From positions 13,443,001 through 13,507,000 of the forward strand of contig JABWDB010000005.1 in NCBI GenBank assembly GCA_019614645.1: 64,000 nt of DNA, read 5' to 3'. The notes under the pieces are model-generated. The model had not been told where the DNA came from. It was given only the letters and a program-made list of their open reading frames with translations, and ran no database searches. Made by a program: the position numbers and the translations under genes. The DNA is from Stratiolaelaps scimitus. Lineage: Eukaryota > Arthropoda > Arachnida > Mesostigmata > Laelapidae. Numbering within the stretch: position 1 is the stretch's first letter; every line of letters begins with the position of its first letter. Below, piece after piece: positions 29,491 to 41,920 of this stretch.

Positions 29491-32400
29491 TTACAGCTCA
29501 AGATCCCATTGCTCGTATAGTTGCGATGGGCTGTTGTGTGCAACGTAAAAACTAGGGAAGAAGGTGGCCACCGACTGGGTTAAATAATTCACCACGGACC
29601 AGAACAGGCCCGTCTTAGCTGGTCGTGTACCCTGATCTCGGCCGTCGGTGGCGTTCGCCGACGAGATCAACTCATCGATTCCCATGCCCGATGTCAGGTT
29701 CCAGGCCATGATCGAGTCTAACAGACCGGAGCTGTTCCGTCCACAGGCGCTATAATCATGGGCGATATCGGTCTTCATTCGGCACAGTTGTCGACGAGCG
29801 CAGCGCTCGTCGCACGGGAAATCCTGATCGGACGAATGCAGGAATCGGCTGGGGGAATATCAAAAATCGGCGCGTCCCCGTAAGCACACAATTAAATCAA
29901 TTGATCTCGCTTGAATCTTGAACACATTTCGCACATGTGACCACCATGGGCAACTCATATTGGGGGCCAGAATATCTCACGAGATTTCGCTGGTATGTGC
30001 GTGTCTGTGTGTCGTTTTATATAATATAATACAAATGTGTCACTGATTGTTTGCGGGCCTGCTTGAGGCCTGGGGGAGCCTGAAGCTCAGCTGTCGATTT
30101 ATATTTTTGTCATCCCTACGCACACTTATGTTTGAGGGGTGCTGCGGATCAGTGTGATCCGTGATTGGTCTGCATCATGCGGGAGCTATATACTGAAACT
30201 TTTTAGAAGATCGTTTGCGCGATTATAGATAAATGCAATAAACCTTTTGCTGAGTTGTAACATCACATTTTTTTAATATGATTCTACGTTAAGCCAAACA
30301 ATTTAGCTTTTGGAAATATCAATCTTCCCTATGTGAGCAAGAGAGGCTAGCTAGGATTTCAGCTATTTACATGACAAAAAAACACTTAATAGAAGTACTC
30401 TTTCAAAAACCCTGCCAGCCGCTCCCTTTAGGATGATGTGCGAGTTAATATAGTCCATTCAATAAATCCGCGTGTTAACTTCTTAAAAAAAGCACAGCTC
30501 TGCTCAGTCCTCTGGACGTTTAATCAATTGGCAGGTACGACACTAAACGACAACCTACGGCTAGAAAGGTGGAGAATTGACGAAATTATGTGAATGATCG
30601 AAATGATATAGATGAAATGTAGTAACGTGTGCTGAGGCAAAACACGTCCGCTGAGTTAGCCGAACGTAGACGTCTATAACTCGTAGGGAACATACTGCAT
30701 CACGTGCTAATCCAACAAAGAGACGTTGGCAAATGTGCTGCCGACAGTCAAAACATACCATGTCGCTTTCGACGGATGGACTGGAAAAACTCGCACGCTG
30801 TCAGTGCGCTCATCCATCGAGCTTTCGCTGTTGTCGCACGTAGCAATGAGATCTTACAAAAGGAATATGATTAAGCAACGAATGAGTGTAACGTCTTCCT
30901 GTAATGGGCTCAACTTGCGATATGATTCAGAACACACTTACGCGTAGAACCTCTCAAACTCGGTGGGGTTCTGGGCCATCCGGTCCACATAGTTGCTCCA
31001 GTGACGCGGGGTCAGCCCCTCAAGTGGAATATCCCTTCGGGCAGAGTACTCGAGCTGCCAGTCGGCGCGATTCTCGGCGTTCGCACGAGTCAAATTGAGG
31101 AAGTACGTCTCGTGGTCGACAATCTGCAATGCGCGAATTAAATCCAGAAAGCCGAATGGGCACACGCTGTCAATCGTCGAATTCACAGCAGAGTAACGTA
31201 GTCCAATGGACTCCACATGCAATGTCAAGGTGTTCTCCAACAATCGCATATCCAGGCATCAACGTGCTCAAGTATCGCCACCTCTTTCACAAGCCCTCAT
31301 CGAGTTCTCGCACTGTTTTCCGCTCTCCACAGAGAAGTACACAACACCAAACTGTCGATACCAAACGATGGCGATGCCGAACAGGGCTCCTTTGTGCGCC
31401 TCTACCGCCGTCTGACGCACACGTGGTTGTACGAACGCTTATCTTGTTTGCTGTTGAATTTCCACTAAAGGGTAACGGCGGTCCGCAACAGAGTTGTCCT
31501 TCTTCGGTTCACTTCGGTACACTACTGTTTTCCCCTTGAAAAATAGCGTCATATACCGCTGTCTAGTAAGCGCTATGTTCGAAGGGAACAGTTTTTCCAC
31601 CCAACAAAATCGAACAGTATATATACGCGTGCTGCTTACGCAAGAATCGCTCTCGGTCGTCGATTGGCGTCGCCTGGCGCCATGCGCGCCGTTCGAGTGA
31701 TCCAACTCGCCGGTCCACAGCCGCCGCCGCTGCTGCTGCTGCTGTTCTGCTGCTGAGCCATTTCGAATCCTCGCCTTGTTGATCCTTGTCTCGGTACAGG
31801 ACTTGGGTGCGGGAACTGATGGAAGACGGTGGCGTCGGGCGCAGATGACCGGATTGATGTCAAAACGACACCGCAGCGCCAGTCCCGGCCATCTTGTGGA
31901 ACATGCGGGGCCCGACTTTACCTAGTTCGCTGGTGCCGGGTGGCGGCGACGAGGGACATCGGCAGACGGTGACCCTTAGCTGACGAGCAGCGAGCCAACG
32001 GGGTCTTCCACTGCCCCAGCTAGCCCTCTACCACGGATAGGGCACGATGTGGAGCGGACGCCTAGCAGATTAAGGGCGACAGCGTTCTCCCTGCGTCCTA
32101 TGCTAGCCTATGCCCCCCCCCCACACAGCAGCAGAATCAGCACCAGCCCCCTTGCTCTCTGCCCCCTTAACGGATCCTCTAACTGCCTTTCCGACAACCC
32201 TGGCGATTCGGCGACGGGCGGGTCCGGCTGGCCGAAGCCCAGAGCTCCGGGGAACACGAAGAACGGGAGAACTCCAACAAGCGGCAAGCAAGCAAGCCCG
32301 TGCAATTAGCTGGGATTTGCTGGATTTGCTGCCGCCTCACAGCTACGCTACGAGAGCAGCGGCAGCAGCAGCAGCAGAAACCATTTGGCTTCGACCAGCC

Positions 32401-35400
32401 CAGTTATAGACTCTCACAGTTGGATTCCTCGTCGGGCATCCGGTTCCCGACCTCTTCGGGCCCCCAACGACACCCCAGGACCTCGAAGTTGTTCGCCGGC
32501 CAACGGAGTCGTCGGACATTTCGTGAAAAGTAAAACTAACTAACCTGCCTGTTTAAGCTAACTGAACGTTAGTACGTGTACGCTGTTCCGTTTTGCCTCG
32601 AGGGAGTGACGAAGGACACAATGATGAAGGACAACAACACACGATTATATATGATGTCATAATTATGTGGCCGTACGCTAGATGCTGTGCCAGGTGCCCT
32701 TCGATGTCATATCGTCCGGCGCCTGGCTGGTCGTAGCGGTAAAATCGCCAGCTAACGCAATCTAATGCGCGTTCGGTGTACTTGATAGACGGTGATGACG
32801 GCGACGAATATGATGATGGCGGCACATTGTACAATAGCAAGAATCGACCCCTGACAGCCACAATGAATGTAGTGTGTATGTAACCCGTGAATTTACCTCG
32901 TTCGTGACTGCGTTGGATCGGTAGATCCGGAAACTTGGGTTTAGATAGGAGTACGTTGTGACGCTGGGCCCGACATAGGCAATGCTGATGGGAACAGCAC
33001 GGGTGTCCTTGTCGAAGTACACGATGAATTCATCATAATGCGTATGCCCGTAGAATTGCGCCTTTATCGTCTTTCGGTACCTGCAAAGTTTCACGCCGTG
33101 AAGAAAGTTAGCACATAAGCCAGTCAGCTAAGTTTCGTGAAGCAATTAGGCGGAATCAAATGAGCGAACTTCGTTACAACGGCGTATTTTAGAGGAAACG
33201 AATCTCGATTGGTCTGATCTCAAAAGGTAACATCTGGATTCAAAAGTCGGTTGTAGATGGCATATGAAAATAACCGCATATGGAACATGACGTCGTGGGT
33301 GTCTGGCTGTCATTTGTTACAACTGTTTTCAATTCTTTGTCAACTAACTGGATATCATATGAACGAAGCGCAAACAATTTGGTGAATGAGTTAAAAAGGG
33401 GGTTCTATAATCTGAGGTACAAATAGAACGAAGCATTCTGGTAGTGGCAAAGTGATAAGAGAGCGATATATCGACGATATCGATTAAGCACTGACGGTAA
33501 TAATAATAATCTGGGAATCGGATAACCACTAATAATAACACTGATAATCGGAGCACATACCGACCTATTAGTAATTAGCTAGACCCCGGGAAGGCAATTC
33601 CACGTTGGTATATAAGTAATAACCGTAACCCTGTAGACAAACACAATCTGAAGACGCTGTATCCCCCTATACGATACAGCTCATAAACTCCCCACAGCTC
33701 TATAATTTATAGAGCTCATAGCGAAGTTGATTTGATCGCTCAGGTGGCGATGACGAACGTCGCCATCCAGCGTTCCTTATAAACCGGGTGTGTGCACACG
33801 TATTAGCAAATATACAATTATAGTATATTATGAGTGTTATTAGAAATATGAGTTAAAATACATGCCTGTGCACAAGCGAGTGAAATTGAGAGCTCCACGT
33901 CTCCACGCAGTCCGCTAGACCTGGCGGTACGTGGCCGATGATATGCACGCTTTCACCCAGCTTCTCCGATTCGGCCAGCTGCTCGTTGAGCCAACCCAAT
34001 TGGCCGGCCGGATCCCGTGAGTCGAGTACCAGCCAACTGCCAGAAGACAAAAAACAAGGCCAATACAGAGGTGAAAGCCAGCCAATAAATGTTTGCTTTG
34101 GAGGTGACGGCCAGCTGTCCCCGTCATGTGACAGGGCTCAGCACCTAAACTTTCGCTATTACTACTGTCAGGACGATCTTCGCTGATTTTTTTCAACCTT
34201 GTCGTACCTGGCAAGAATCGATAGATAGAAATATACGGTAGAAAGACTACGCTCACCACTAGACCACCAAGGGAACGGCTAACCTATACGGACGATCTAA
34301 TACGTATAGAAATTAGATTCGTAGTGACGAATCGAAACTCTGACGGGGTTGAGCACTACACGCAATCAGTATCGACGCCGACGTTGTAGTCGTATCATTG
34401 TGCACTTGTATCATCTAACGAAAATGTGTCACCACGTTGAAAAGGGAGTGGTGGTGACGGTGGTGACGAATCATGAGAATAAATATTGACCGCACAAGTT
34501 AAAGTAGTAGCAATAGTTGGTGTTGAGCGAGATGACTCGGAGTCCCGGCCGAGGCTTGGCACTATAGTAGCCAGATTTGCGGAAAGTCTCCTCAGCGTCG
34601 GCGGGCAGCCACAGCTTCCAGGATTCCCAAAGGAAATCGTAAAGGCGTTGCGTCTTCTTGAGGAAACGTGGATCGGGCTCGCCTTTGCCAGCTTTTGTGG
34701 ATCGGGTGAACCTAGGTGAATGACAAACCGTCCTGTTAGGCTTGCTTAGGTTATAGGGTCGGCTCCTTTGAAATATGAAACTCCATGACGCTGTGGTCAA
34801 TCGACTGACGCATGACGATTGTCAACCGCTATCGAATGTGAAACGCCACAATTACGAGGACGACAGAAACGGCAAGATGCTCAGTAAACATTGCAGAAAC
34901 TATGTATATGCGTTAGCCGCTGGAATAAACTTTATGGAGAGATTTAGGCAGATCAGTAGTATCGTGTGATCATCATTTGTACGTAAGATCCCCCCCCCCA
35001 GATTCGAACGTTGCTCATGTTCTGAGAGACCTTAGTCGGAAAGATACACACATGTTTGGCGGGACACTTTCGTGATTGCCGACAGTGGGGTAGATTTTGA
35101 AGTGACCCCCACCAATCTCGCCTAGATTTTCCAGAAGTAGATCCGACGTGACTTTGAAGTTGTGCTCATTCGTCGCCTGGCTAAGCTTCCAGAGATCGTG
35201 TGCAGGCAGGTCCCCTGTCCAGTAAGCGAACTTCACCTACACACGCACATCGAGGTGACAAGCTTAGAAAGTTGATTGTACTTATGTCTTCGGGAGGATA
35301 ATTAAATTAACTTAAGATTTCTGACGATATTCATTCATATGAGTGATATGCCATACTGGTTGGGTGTAGTTGAAACAGCCGCCGTTGACACCGCTGCTGC

Positions 35401-35838
35401 TGATTCGGCTCTAAATTAAGGTTCAATCAAGGAGAGCCACCATATTGTTTATAAGCAATTAACAAAATTGTTTTGTTTACAATGCGGTTCTACCTGATCG
35501 GTCATATTGTGGCGGATATGTTGCAACATGCTCTCGAGGGTCTGCTGGGGAAGATCGCATCGTCGGTAATCGCCCCACGGTTGCGCACCGTCTGCTGAGT
35601 TTTGTGGAGTTCCACTCTCTTTCTGACAGCAGAGAGGCTCGGAGCAGTTGGCGAGGCTGCCCACCTGTCAAAGATTTTAACCCTGAGTGAACACCACTGC
35701 CGTGATGACTACACTAAGCTTAGAATATTAACTTCGCAAGTCAATCAATACACAATCATTCGAAGTATCGCATATTTTCCTATGCCCTGTCCCAGCCTAT
35801 GAGAACTCTGTTGATTCCCAACTTCAAGAGAGGTATAC

Positions 35839-35878
<40 letters not shown>

Positions 35879-37926
35879 GCGGCTTGCGGGATTGTTGAAA
35901 TGTCAAATTATTATTCAACGTTTTACTTTGAGTATTTGTCTCCATTTTGTCGTAATCATCTCCCAGTGGAGGGTAGTCCAGCATAGTTCTGAGTACAACT
36001 CCAGATATTGCAAATCATTTTAGATAGCTCGACTCTATTCTTAGCGTTGTTCCCCTCCGCCAAAGTTAACAGGGTCGAATTAACTTTCACAAGTAAACCG
36101 CCGAGTTTGTTTGTTTTGGAACACTTTGTATCAATACCCCAGTAGTGAGTGACTCGCGGGCTTCATTGCGGGCCCCGAAGTAGTCGCTCTTGGTGGCGTC
36201 GCTATAATATCATACAATAATATAATCACTATAATCGCAGCATCACTAAACTCAATTCATATCGACGAACTACACTAGGTGTCTGAACTGGGGCCGGCAG
36301 TTCAGATGTCAGTGTCTCCATATTCGAAATAGAAGAATTTCTCACTTACGTCATCACTGAGATAGGCTGCACACTATTCTAGGCTAGTTTAGGGTTCGTT
36401 TGGTGACGAAAACCTGTTTCCAGGTCGTCATTATTTTTATGTGAACCTACGAGATGAACGAGAAGAATCGAAGCCGGCCACATGCGGCAGTATGTATTAT
36501 ACAATAATAACATTATGCTTAGCTAGAAACCATCGACGAGCAATGAGTAATACCGTCGCCAAATTTTACTTGATGCTTTAACTTATAGGAAAAAAATAAA
36601 TAAAAACACTTAAATACACATTATTTTAATTAACATTAAAATAATGCCCGGGAGACGACAAGGTCGTATCGTTCTTCATTTTTAGCTGATCTTGTTGATT
36701 CGTGGATAACTACAAATGGCCACTTAAAGATACTTCGAATGCCAATATCTTATGCAGGATTCATCGCTTACCGCATATTCCGGATCGAAGTGCGTATCAC
36801 TGATGTGGAGAATACCATAGGGGTCCTCACTTGCCCGGATCTCCTTCTTTTTACCGGAAGTCTGATTCGAGCTCACATATTCCAGCTCTTCGAGGAGTAG
36901 ATGTTCGGGATCATGAGCGGACGTCATTGTGGGCTTTGGAACATTGTCTGACATGTTGGCCATTATTTCATTCACTTTAACCGACCACGTGTGGTACTCG
37001 GACGACAAACTGCCGCACGAGTGGCCAAACACAAGCGTACAGGTCTCCTCAGTGCTGATGCTCCGCTTACTGACTTCGTCCATTATGAAGTCAATTTCGT
37101 CCTGCCAGCGCCGGTTGTCAGATGTCGGCGTAAAATAAACAGCAGCGGGCATTAACGTTAGATCTCGAACATCAATCAATCAAGTACTTTCTTCTGGACT
37201 ATGGAGGCCAAATGGACGATTTCAAAATATAAAACTACCTCTGATTGAATACAATACATTGAATGCAATTCGAGCATATGCAAGTGCATCGCAAGCAACA
37301 ACTGACGCTCCGCGGGCACTCGTCCGCCGAAATATCGCTCACAGGCTCACGAAGAAACGGTTCACCCACCGACCAACCTCATAGTTTTTGACGAGTCCCG
37401 CACAAACGGTCGGCGTGTTAAGCCGGAACCACTGACAGGTGAAGCCGATGCCACGGAAGAACACTGAGCGTGATACCACTCTTCGCACTGATGATAGAAG
37501 ACCTATAAGACTTCGGCAGGTAGCACACGTCTCCATATTTGTCACGCCCGTCTCGAACGTGTCCCGAACCTAAAGGCGAGGAAAATGATGACCATTAGAC
37601 AGGTTAGCCTTGTCGACTTGCCGCGGACACGATTCGATCAGTGGTTGAAAGACCGTATCGAAAGGCACGAACATGGAATTACGAGCACGATATTACAATT
37701 ATAATTCCCCCTATAATTGCTATACATATGCATGATTTGATGCTTGTAACAGAGCTCAAATGATATTCAAATAATTAGACGTGTAATCGATGCGAAACAA
37801 GTTATATCGCTTCTGCAAGAGCCAATTTGGACATTTGAACGTTGAGGCTAATTCGAGATGTGCTGGTGGGCCGCGAAAGGCAACATTGAGAACGTGGAAG
37901 TGCCTTGAATTGTTACGAGAATCTCT

Positions 37927-37960
<34 letters not shown>

Positions 37961-39458
37961 CGAATTGCTTGTGTAACCTATGCAGTATGGTGAAGTCGTC
38001 GAGCATGCCCGTTGAATAATGAATAACAGCTTGGTTGGTCTGTCACCGATTGTCGGGCCGAAAGCGTTTGTTCAACGTTTGAACTTGAACTTCATTGCTA
38101 CAAGATTCATTACGGTCTCTAGGGGCGGTGTCTCTATCAATGGCGTAGTTCTATGAGCAATGACGTCAAGTGATTCTCGGTAGGATCCATAGACACATTG
38201 GGAGTGGTCGCCAAATCTATTTCGTGTTTTATTACCATGTGGGTACACGGTCGAGCTGACAACGGCGATCAAATGTTATTTCTCCAGAGCAATTCTATTA
38301 TGAACTTGCTCATTACAGAGAACAATTATTATCTGCATACGCAGTGCCCTGCAATCTATTGCTCGTGACGTACTTAAATGTCGTACTGATATTCAAGCAA
38401 GTTCGTTAGGATCTTCAGCAGTAGGCGGTTCTAGAGTAAAACACGATACTGTGATACTTAGTGAAAGAGACTTTTGCGTCTAACAGCCTAAGCTACAACA
38501 GCTCACTGTAGTTCCATCGAACCTCTGGTCTCACCTAGCCTCAACGGATCAAAGGGCGGCAACGTCAATAGCCTTAGCGAGTTAACCAGCGAAATGTTCT
38601 TTACTATCATCGAAGTAGACAAGCAGCTAGTAACTAGAACACTCTTGTCTTGCTAAATTGTCGTAGGCTTGCTCAATCGACTGCGACCGGTGTCAATTGA
38701 CTGGCTCGACCATCATTGTCCCGTGTCTAGTGAGTACGAACAGGCACCCGTCGTGCAGGACATGAACCTGTTATCGATGTCTCGTATAACGCTGTCCCGA
38801 GAGGACACGTTGCTTGGATACATCCAAGAGGCGAGCAAAAATAATAGGGAGCCGCTCTTCTCTCTCTCTCTAACTCGCCGGTTCGTATTGGGACCAGAGT
38901 CGCCGTATTGGGAAACCGAAACCTGTTGCCTATAGTCGATCCTCGCTGCGGCTCAGCCTGTGCTAGCTCAGCAATGAGGAAATAGGACCAGGCAGATCGA
39001 ATTGGTCAAGATCGTTCGAAACAAGATTGGCCAGAAGGGTGATAAAGATACATCACCGTGCGCGATGGCGTCGTGTAAACAATATTAGCTGAACGTGCCG
39101 TCACATCACCGGGAACGGGGGTGGCCGTGATCAAGAGGAGGAACGTGCAGAAAATACGGCCGTGTCGGCGGAGACTCACTGAGACAAAATCGTAGCTTAT
39201 TCGTTGCAACATCAACAAAAATTCTATTGGAACCCCGTCGGTGTTATCGAACTCGTCCTCCTGGGCGGCGTAGGCGAGCGTCTCGAAGAATTTCTCGTAA
39301 ATGTACATCTTCGACGGGTTCTGCAGGACGTCCTCCTCGAAATTAATGCTGTAGGGCTGGTGTAGCGAGGAGTACTGGGCTTCGGCCAGGCCGATTCCTC
39401 GTGGTCCTATCTGTCCCGGACCGACAGCGTATAACATTACACAGATGGTGGCAAACAT
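29491..39458 (-). CDS. Acid sphingomyelinase (sphingomyelin phosphodiesterase), ten exons
   Basis: It hydrolyses sphingomyelin to ceramide and phosphocholine in the lysosome or outside the cell. I read the exons as 39458-39180, 37569-37378, 37101-36772, 35664-35494, 35236-35052, 34711-34496, 34036-33866, 33080-32897, 31123-30942 and 29848-29491. They join in frame to 755 residues. The start MFATICVMLYAV begins a signal peptide. Exons 2-3 hold a saposin B domain with six cysteines. Metal-binding motifs follow in family order: DTHFD (about residue 259), GDLPAHD (332), GNHES (377), GHVPPG in exon 7 and GHTHYDEF in exon 8. DPAGQLGWL and DHETYFLNLT match conserved family segments. The last exon carries a cysteine cluster typical of the C-terminal domain. 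The exon 7 donor appears to be GC rather than GT. Mammalian SMPD1 is about 630 residues; the excess here is mainly N-terminal, and a missed exon in intron 1 is possible. SMPDL3-type paralogues lack the saposin domain, so SMPD1-like is the better call. Confidence 0.93.
31680..32560. other. GC-rich, CAG-containing island inside a sphingomyelinase intron
   Basis: The intron between 31124 and 32896 contains about 0.9 kb that is clearly GC-richer than its surroundings, with CTG/CAG runs and a 10-C run at 32113-32122. Overlapping open frames on both strands are Pro/Ser/Arg-rich and show no domain. It may be an inserted element fragment or an internal regulatory island. Confidence 0.35.
35841..35874. 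repeat. (TA)n microsatellite in sphingomyelinase intron
   Basis: Pure TA run of about 34 bases in intron 3. Confidence 0.9.
36619..36646. repeat. AT-rich perfect 11-bp inverted repeat
   Basis: Arms CATTATTTTAA and TTAAAATAATG around a 6-nt spacer, in sphingomyelinase intron 3, 126 bases past the exon 3 donor. Confidence 0.6.
37929..37958. repeat. (GA)n microsatellite in sphingomyelinase intron 1
   Basis: Pure GA run of about 30 bases flanked by ATCTCTCT, which could pair with it. The rest of the 1.6-kb intron 1 (37570-39179) shows nothing I can support. Confidence 0.9.
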
Positions 39459-40737
39459 AGCGTCTGAAAGTTGCCGACAAAAATGATAACACAATGATGC
39501 TTATGATGGTTCATTTCAATGTTTTGTTACGGGCTATGGTATGAACGAGGTACGCAGATGCATTTTGCAATAGTAACTATGGTAGCAGTTTCGGTCGCCG
39601 AATATTAGATTTACCACAATGAGTAGCCTGCAACTTAGGTGAGTATATGTACATGTATGACACCTAGAACCACTGAGCAGACTCTTTCTATATTATTTGT
39701 GAGGAAAGACGGAATAGCTACGGAATGACCAGACTGGCGTCAGCCGTAATAACGCGTTGGCGTTGCATACGTTAAACAAGCCAGAGCAGACCCCTATACG
39801 AATGTACACCGCTGCATTGTGTTGTGCCTATTTTCGCATCATAATATTGCAAACGTTATATGAATCAAAAGTAAAGTTCCTACGGCCTTAGCCAAAGTAC
39901 CTGCTCTGAGTAACCCGGAAATTCCCTAGCTACCGACCTGCAGTCAACTGGCGTGCCGCAAACTCAAACAAAGCACTCACTTCAAGCTTCGTGTTTTCTC
40001 GCAGTTCAGAAAGAAACTCGAAAGAAGCAATGAGAAAACAACATGAGGCGAAATGGATAAAATAGCCCAAATGAGATACGTCACCCTCGTTTTGGTTCAC
40101 ATAGTAAAACATACGCACACCTCATCGAGGTAACGAAGCAACACTTGCCTGTGTTTAATCCCATCTCGCTGCGATCGGGTAAATGATTTCAATCGAGACA
40201 ATGAAGCCCGGGCAGATTATTTCGCCGAGAGCAAAATAAATCAACCACCAGATGTTCGTCTGTTACCGAGATACGGGCCTCTCGCTGAATCTCTCACGGA
40301 GCGCGGCCTTTTTTCTATTGCGTGACTCCCAAATTCGAATGCGGGCTTTCATCCAGGACAATGCACCCTTAGGGACACTCGTTGTCCACCAGCATGTGCG
40401 GCCCGGAAGGATATCGAATGCTCGATCGCCGATAATGATATAACATCCCATCAGCATCCGTTCGCATATCCGTACACATTGTATGAATGATGCTTAGCTG
40501 CAAGTGCAAGTGCTCAACTTATATAATTTGTTTAGACTGCGCGCAGGTTTCTCGACGCCGATCGGCCTTCCAGTAATCGCGGATGTTGTCTGAGACAACT
40601 GATGTTTGTCCTCCATGCAATTGGGCTCGGGCGCAGAGAGAGAGGGCTTCACGGGTGTACCATCGTGGTGTGCTAATTTCGATCCGAGAATGTTGTTGCT
40701 GGTCGCACGTTCGTGGCACTTTGGAGGTTTTAACTAA

Positions 40738-40785
<48 letters not shown>

Positions 40786-41080
40786 TGCTTCCAGTTTTTT
40801 TAACATGCATGTAATTCTACGAATCGCAATTTGTTTGGACTGTCTCTCCGAAAACGATAACCAACACAGAGCGGACGACGAACAGCGGAAGCTGTTACTT
40901 CGTAACTGCGATATTCATCAGCATCGAATGAGTCGTAGTCAAGGGCAATCTTAAGCCTGGAGGACGTGAGGCGTACAAAAATGTGTTTGATTTTGGCCGA
41001 CACGTAATTGTTGTATCTTACTTGTATATTAAACATATGTTCTCATTGCATCAATTGAATTTAACATAACGCAAAAAGCA
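39459..41080. other. Upstream flank of the sphingomyelinase gene
   Basis: An AG acceptor (CAACTTTCAG) lies about 5 bases upstream of the start codon, so the 5' UTR may be split by an intron that extends into this region. I see no other gene. A long (TA)n run is at 40739-40784. Confidence 0.4.
40739..40784. repeat. (TA)n microsatellite
   Basis: Pure TA run of about 46 bases, one of the two longest in the window. Confidence 0.95.
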
Positions 41081-41084
41081 GTGT

Positions 41085-41090
41085 TTTATT
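41085..41090 (-). terminator. AATAAA polyadenylation signal overlapping a stop codon
   Basis: The minus strand reads GCTTAATAAAACAC: a TAA stop of one frame and the AATAAA signal overlap, and the TGA of a second frame is six bases upstream. It suggests, but does not prove, a transcript ending here from a minus-strand gene. Confidence 0.3.
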
Positions 41091-41095
41091 AAGCA

Positions 41096-41407
41096 TCACA
41101 CCATAACCTCACAAGGCTCCAGTTCAAGCTCGGCGTAGGTTGGCCATATACCGAATCGCGCGGCCCGAACCAGCGGCACAGATCGGACAGTTGGTACCTC
41201 AGTATGAGAATCATTTGTGTTTGTGTTATCCGGTGGGGTACACCATACGTACAATTGGGATCGTTTCGTTCGAGCGTGGCTGCCTCGATATTTCCTCCCT
41301 CCATGTGACGACGGTCGATACAATGTCCAGCGACCGAGCGAGCAACGGCAGACGAACAAGGTGAACTTGTCGACAAGGACAAGAGATCGTCCTGGTCCCG
41401 GAAGCAC
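41096..41407 (-). CDS. Weak candidate terminal exon, product unknown
   Basis: Two overlapping minus-strand frames run to stops within ten bases of an AATAAA. The frame ending at 41096 (ending LELEPCEVMV) and the frame ending at 41089 (containing NDPNCTYGV) both look moderately coding-like, so I cannot tell which is real. No domain is recognised. It is listed because of the well-placed poly(A) signal. Confidence 0.15.
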   Translation of the reverse strand: MLPGPGRSLVLVDKFTLFVCRCSLGRWTLYRPSSHGGRKYRGSHARTKRSQLYVWCTPPDNTNTNDSHTEVPTVRSVPLVRAARFGIWPTYAELELEPCEVMV

Positions 41408-41489
41408 TTCACTATAAAGCTTCTCGCTTCACCGAGCTGATCCGATTAGGCGGTGAGAACCTGTTCTCGGTGCGCAGTGGCCAACCTCA

Positions 41490-41749
41490 TTAACGTGACG
41501 CGTAGAAGGGCATCGACTTGTCCCTCTTGTCTTCGCTAATCGTGTCGCAATGTTCACGTACAATACAGATGTTGCCTCGCTCGAAGAATTCACTTGTTTT
41601 GCAGCAATCGACGCAGCGTGCCGTGTGCTGTGGACACGTGTAACTGTTGCAAAACTTCAACGTATTCGTCCGGGAGGGCATTCGAACAATCGACCAGACG
41701 TCGGCAAGTAGAATAGGCGAACAGGCTCCACAGTGGACTCCGCTGTACA
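41490..41749 (-). CDS. Weak candidate cysteine-rich exon, product unknown
   Basis: A minus-strand frame of about 86 codons ends in TAA and contains nine cysteines in a pattern suggestive of a disulfide-rich extracellular domain (HCGAC, FCNSYTC, RCVDCC, ICIVREHC). An AG acceptor (GACCAG) sits at its 5' edge and there is no ATG at the start of the frame, so it would be a 3' exon. I could not find the preceding exon or a family. Confidence 0.2.
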
Positions 41750-41865
41750 CTGGTCAGTGGCATTCGTTCCGAAAATTTACTGTATATATTCGTTCTTGCA
41801 TTTGTTGCTTACTTTATTGTTTCAAGTCACTATAGACTAGCTATGCAGATAGACGACCCTGGGGA

Positions 41866-41920
41866 ATGGTTTACGCAGCGGTAACGTGGCCGCTTACCAC
41901 TCGGGCAGGAGATCCGGGTA
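41866..41920 (+). repeat. tRNA-like fragment, truncated at the B box
   Basis: The sequence from ATGGTTTACGCAGCGGTAAC through GGCAGGAGATCCGGG has the layout of a tRNA-derived SINE head: a D-arm-like part, an anticodon-arm-like part and the beginning of a T-arm. It breaks off where TTCGA of the B box should follow. Probably a decayed SINE. Confidence 0.35.

Noticed and set aside
32049..32533. Pro/Ser-rich plus-strand frames as a nested gene in the sphingomyelinase intron
   Set aside because: Three frames overlap with no domain or splice evidence; kept only as a compositional island.
37921..37966. CRISPR-like or tandem array around the GA run
   Set aside because: It is a simple dinucleotide microsatellite; no spaced repeats occur anywhere in the window.
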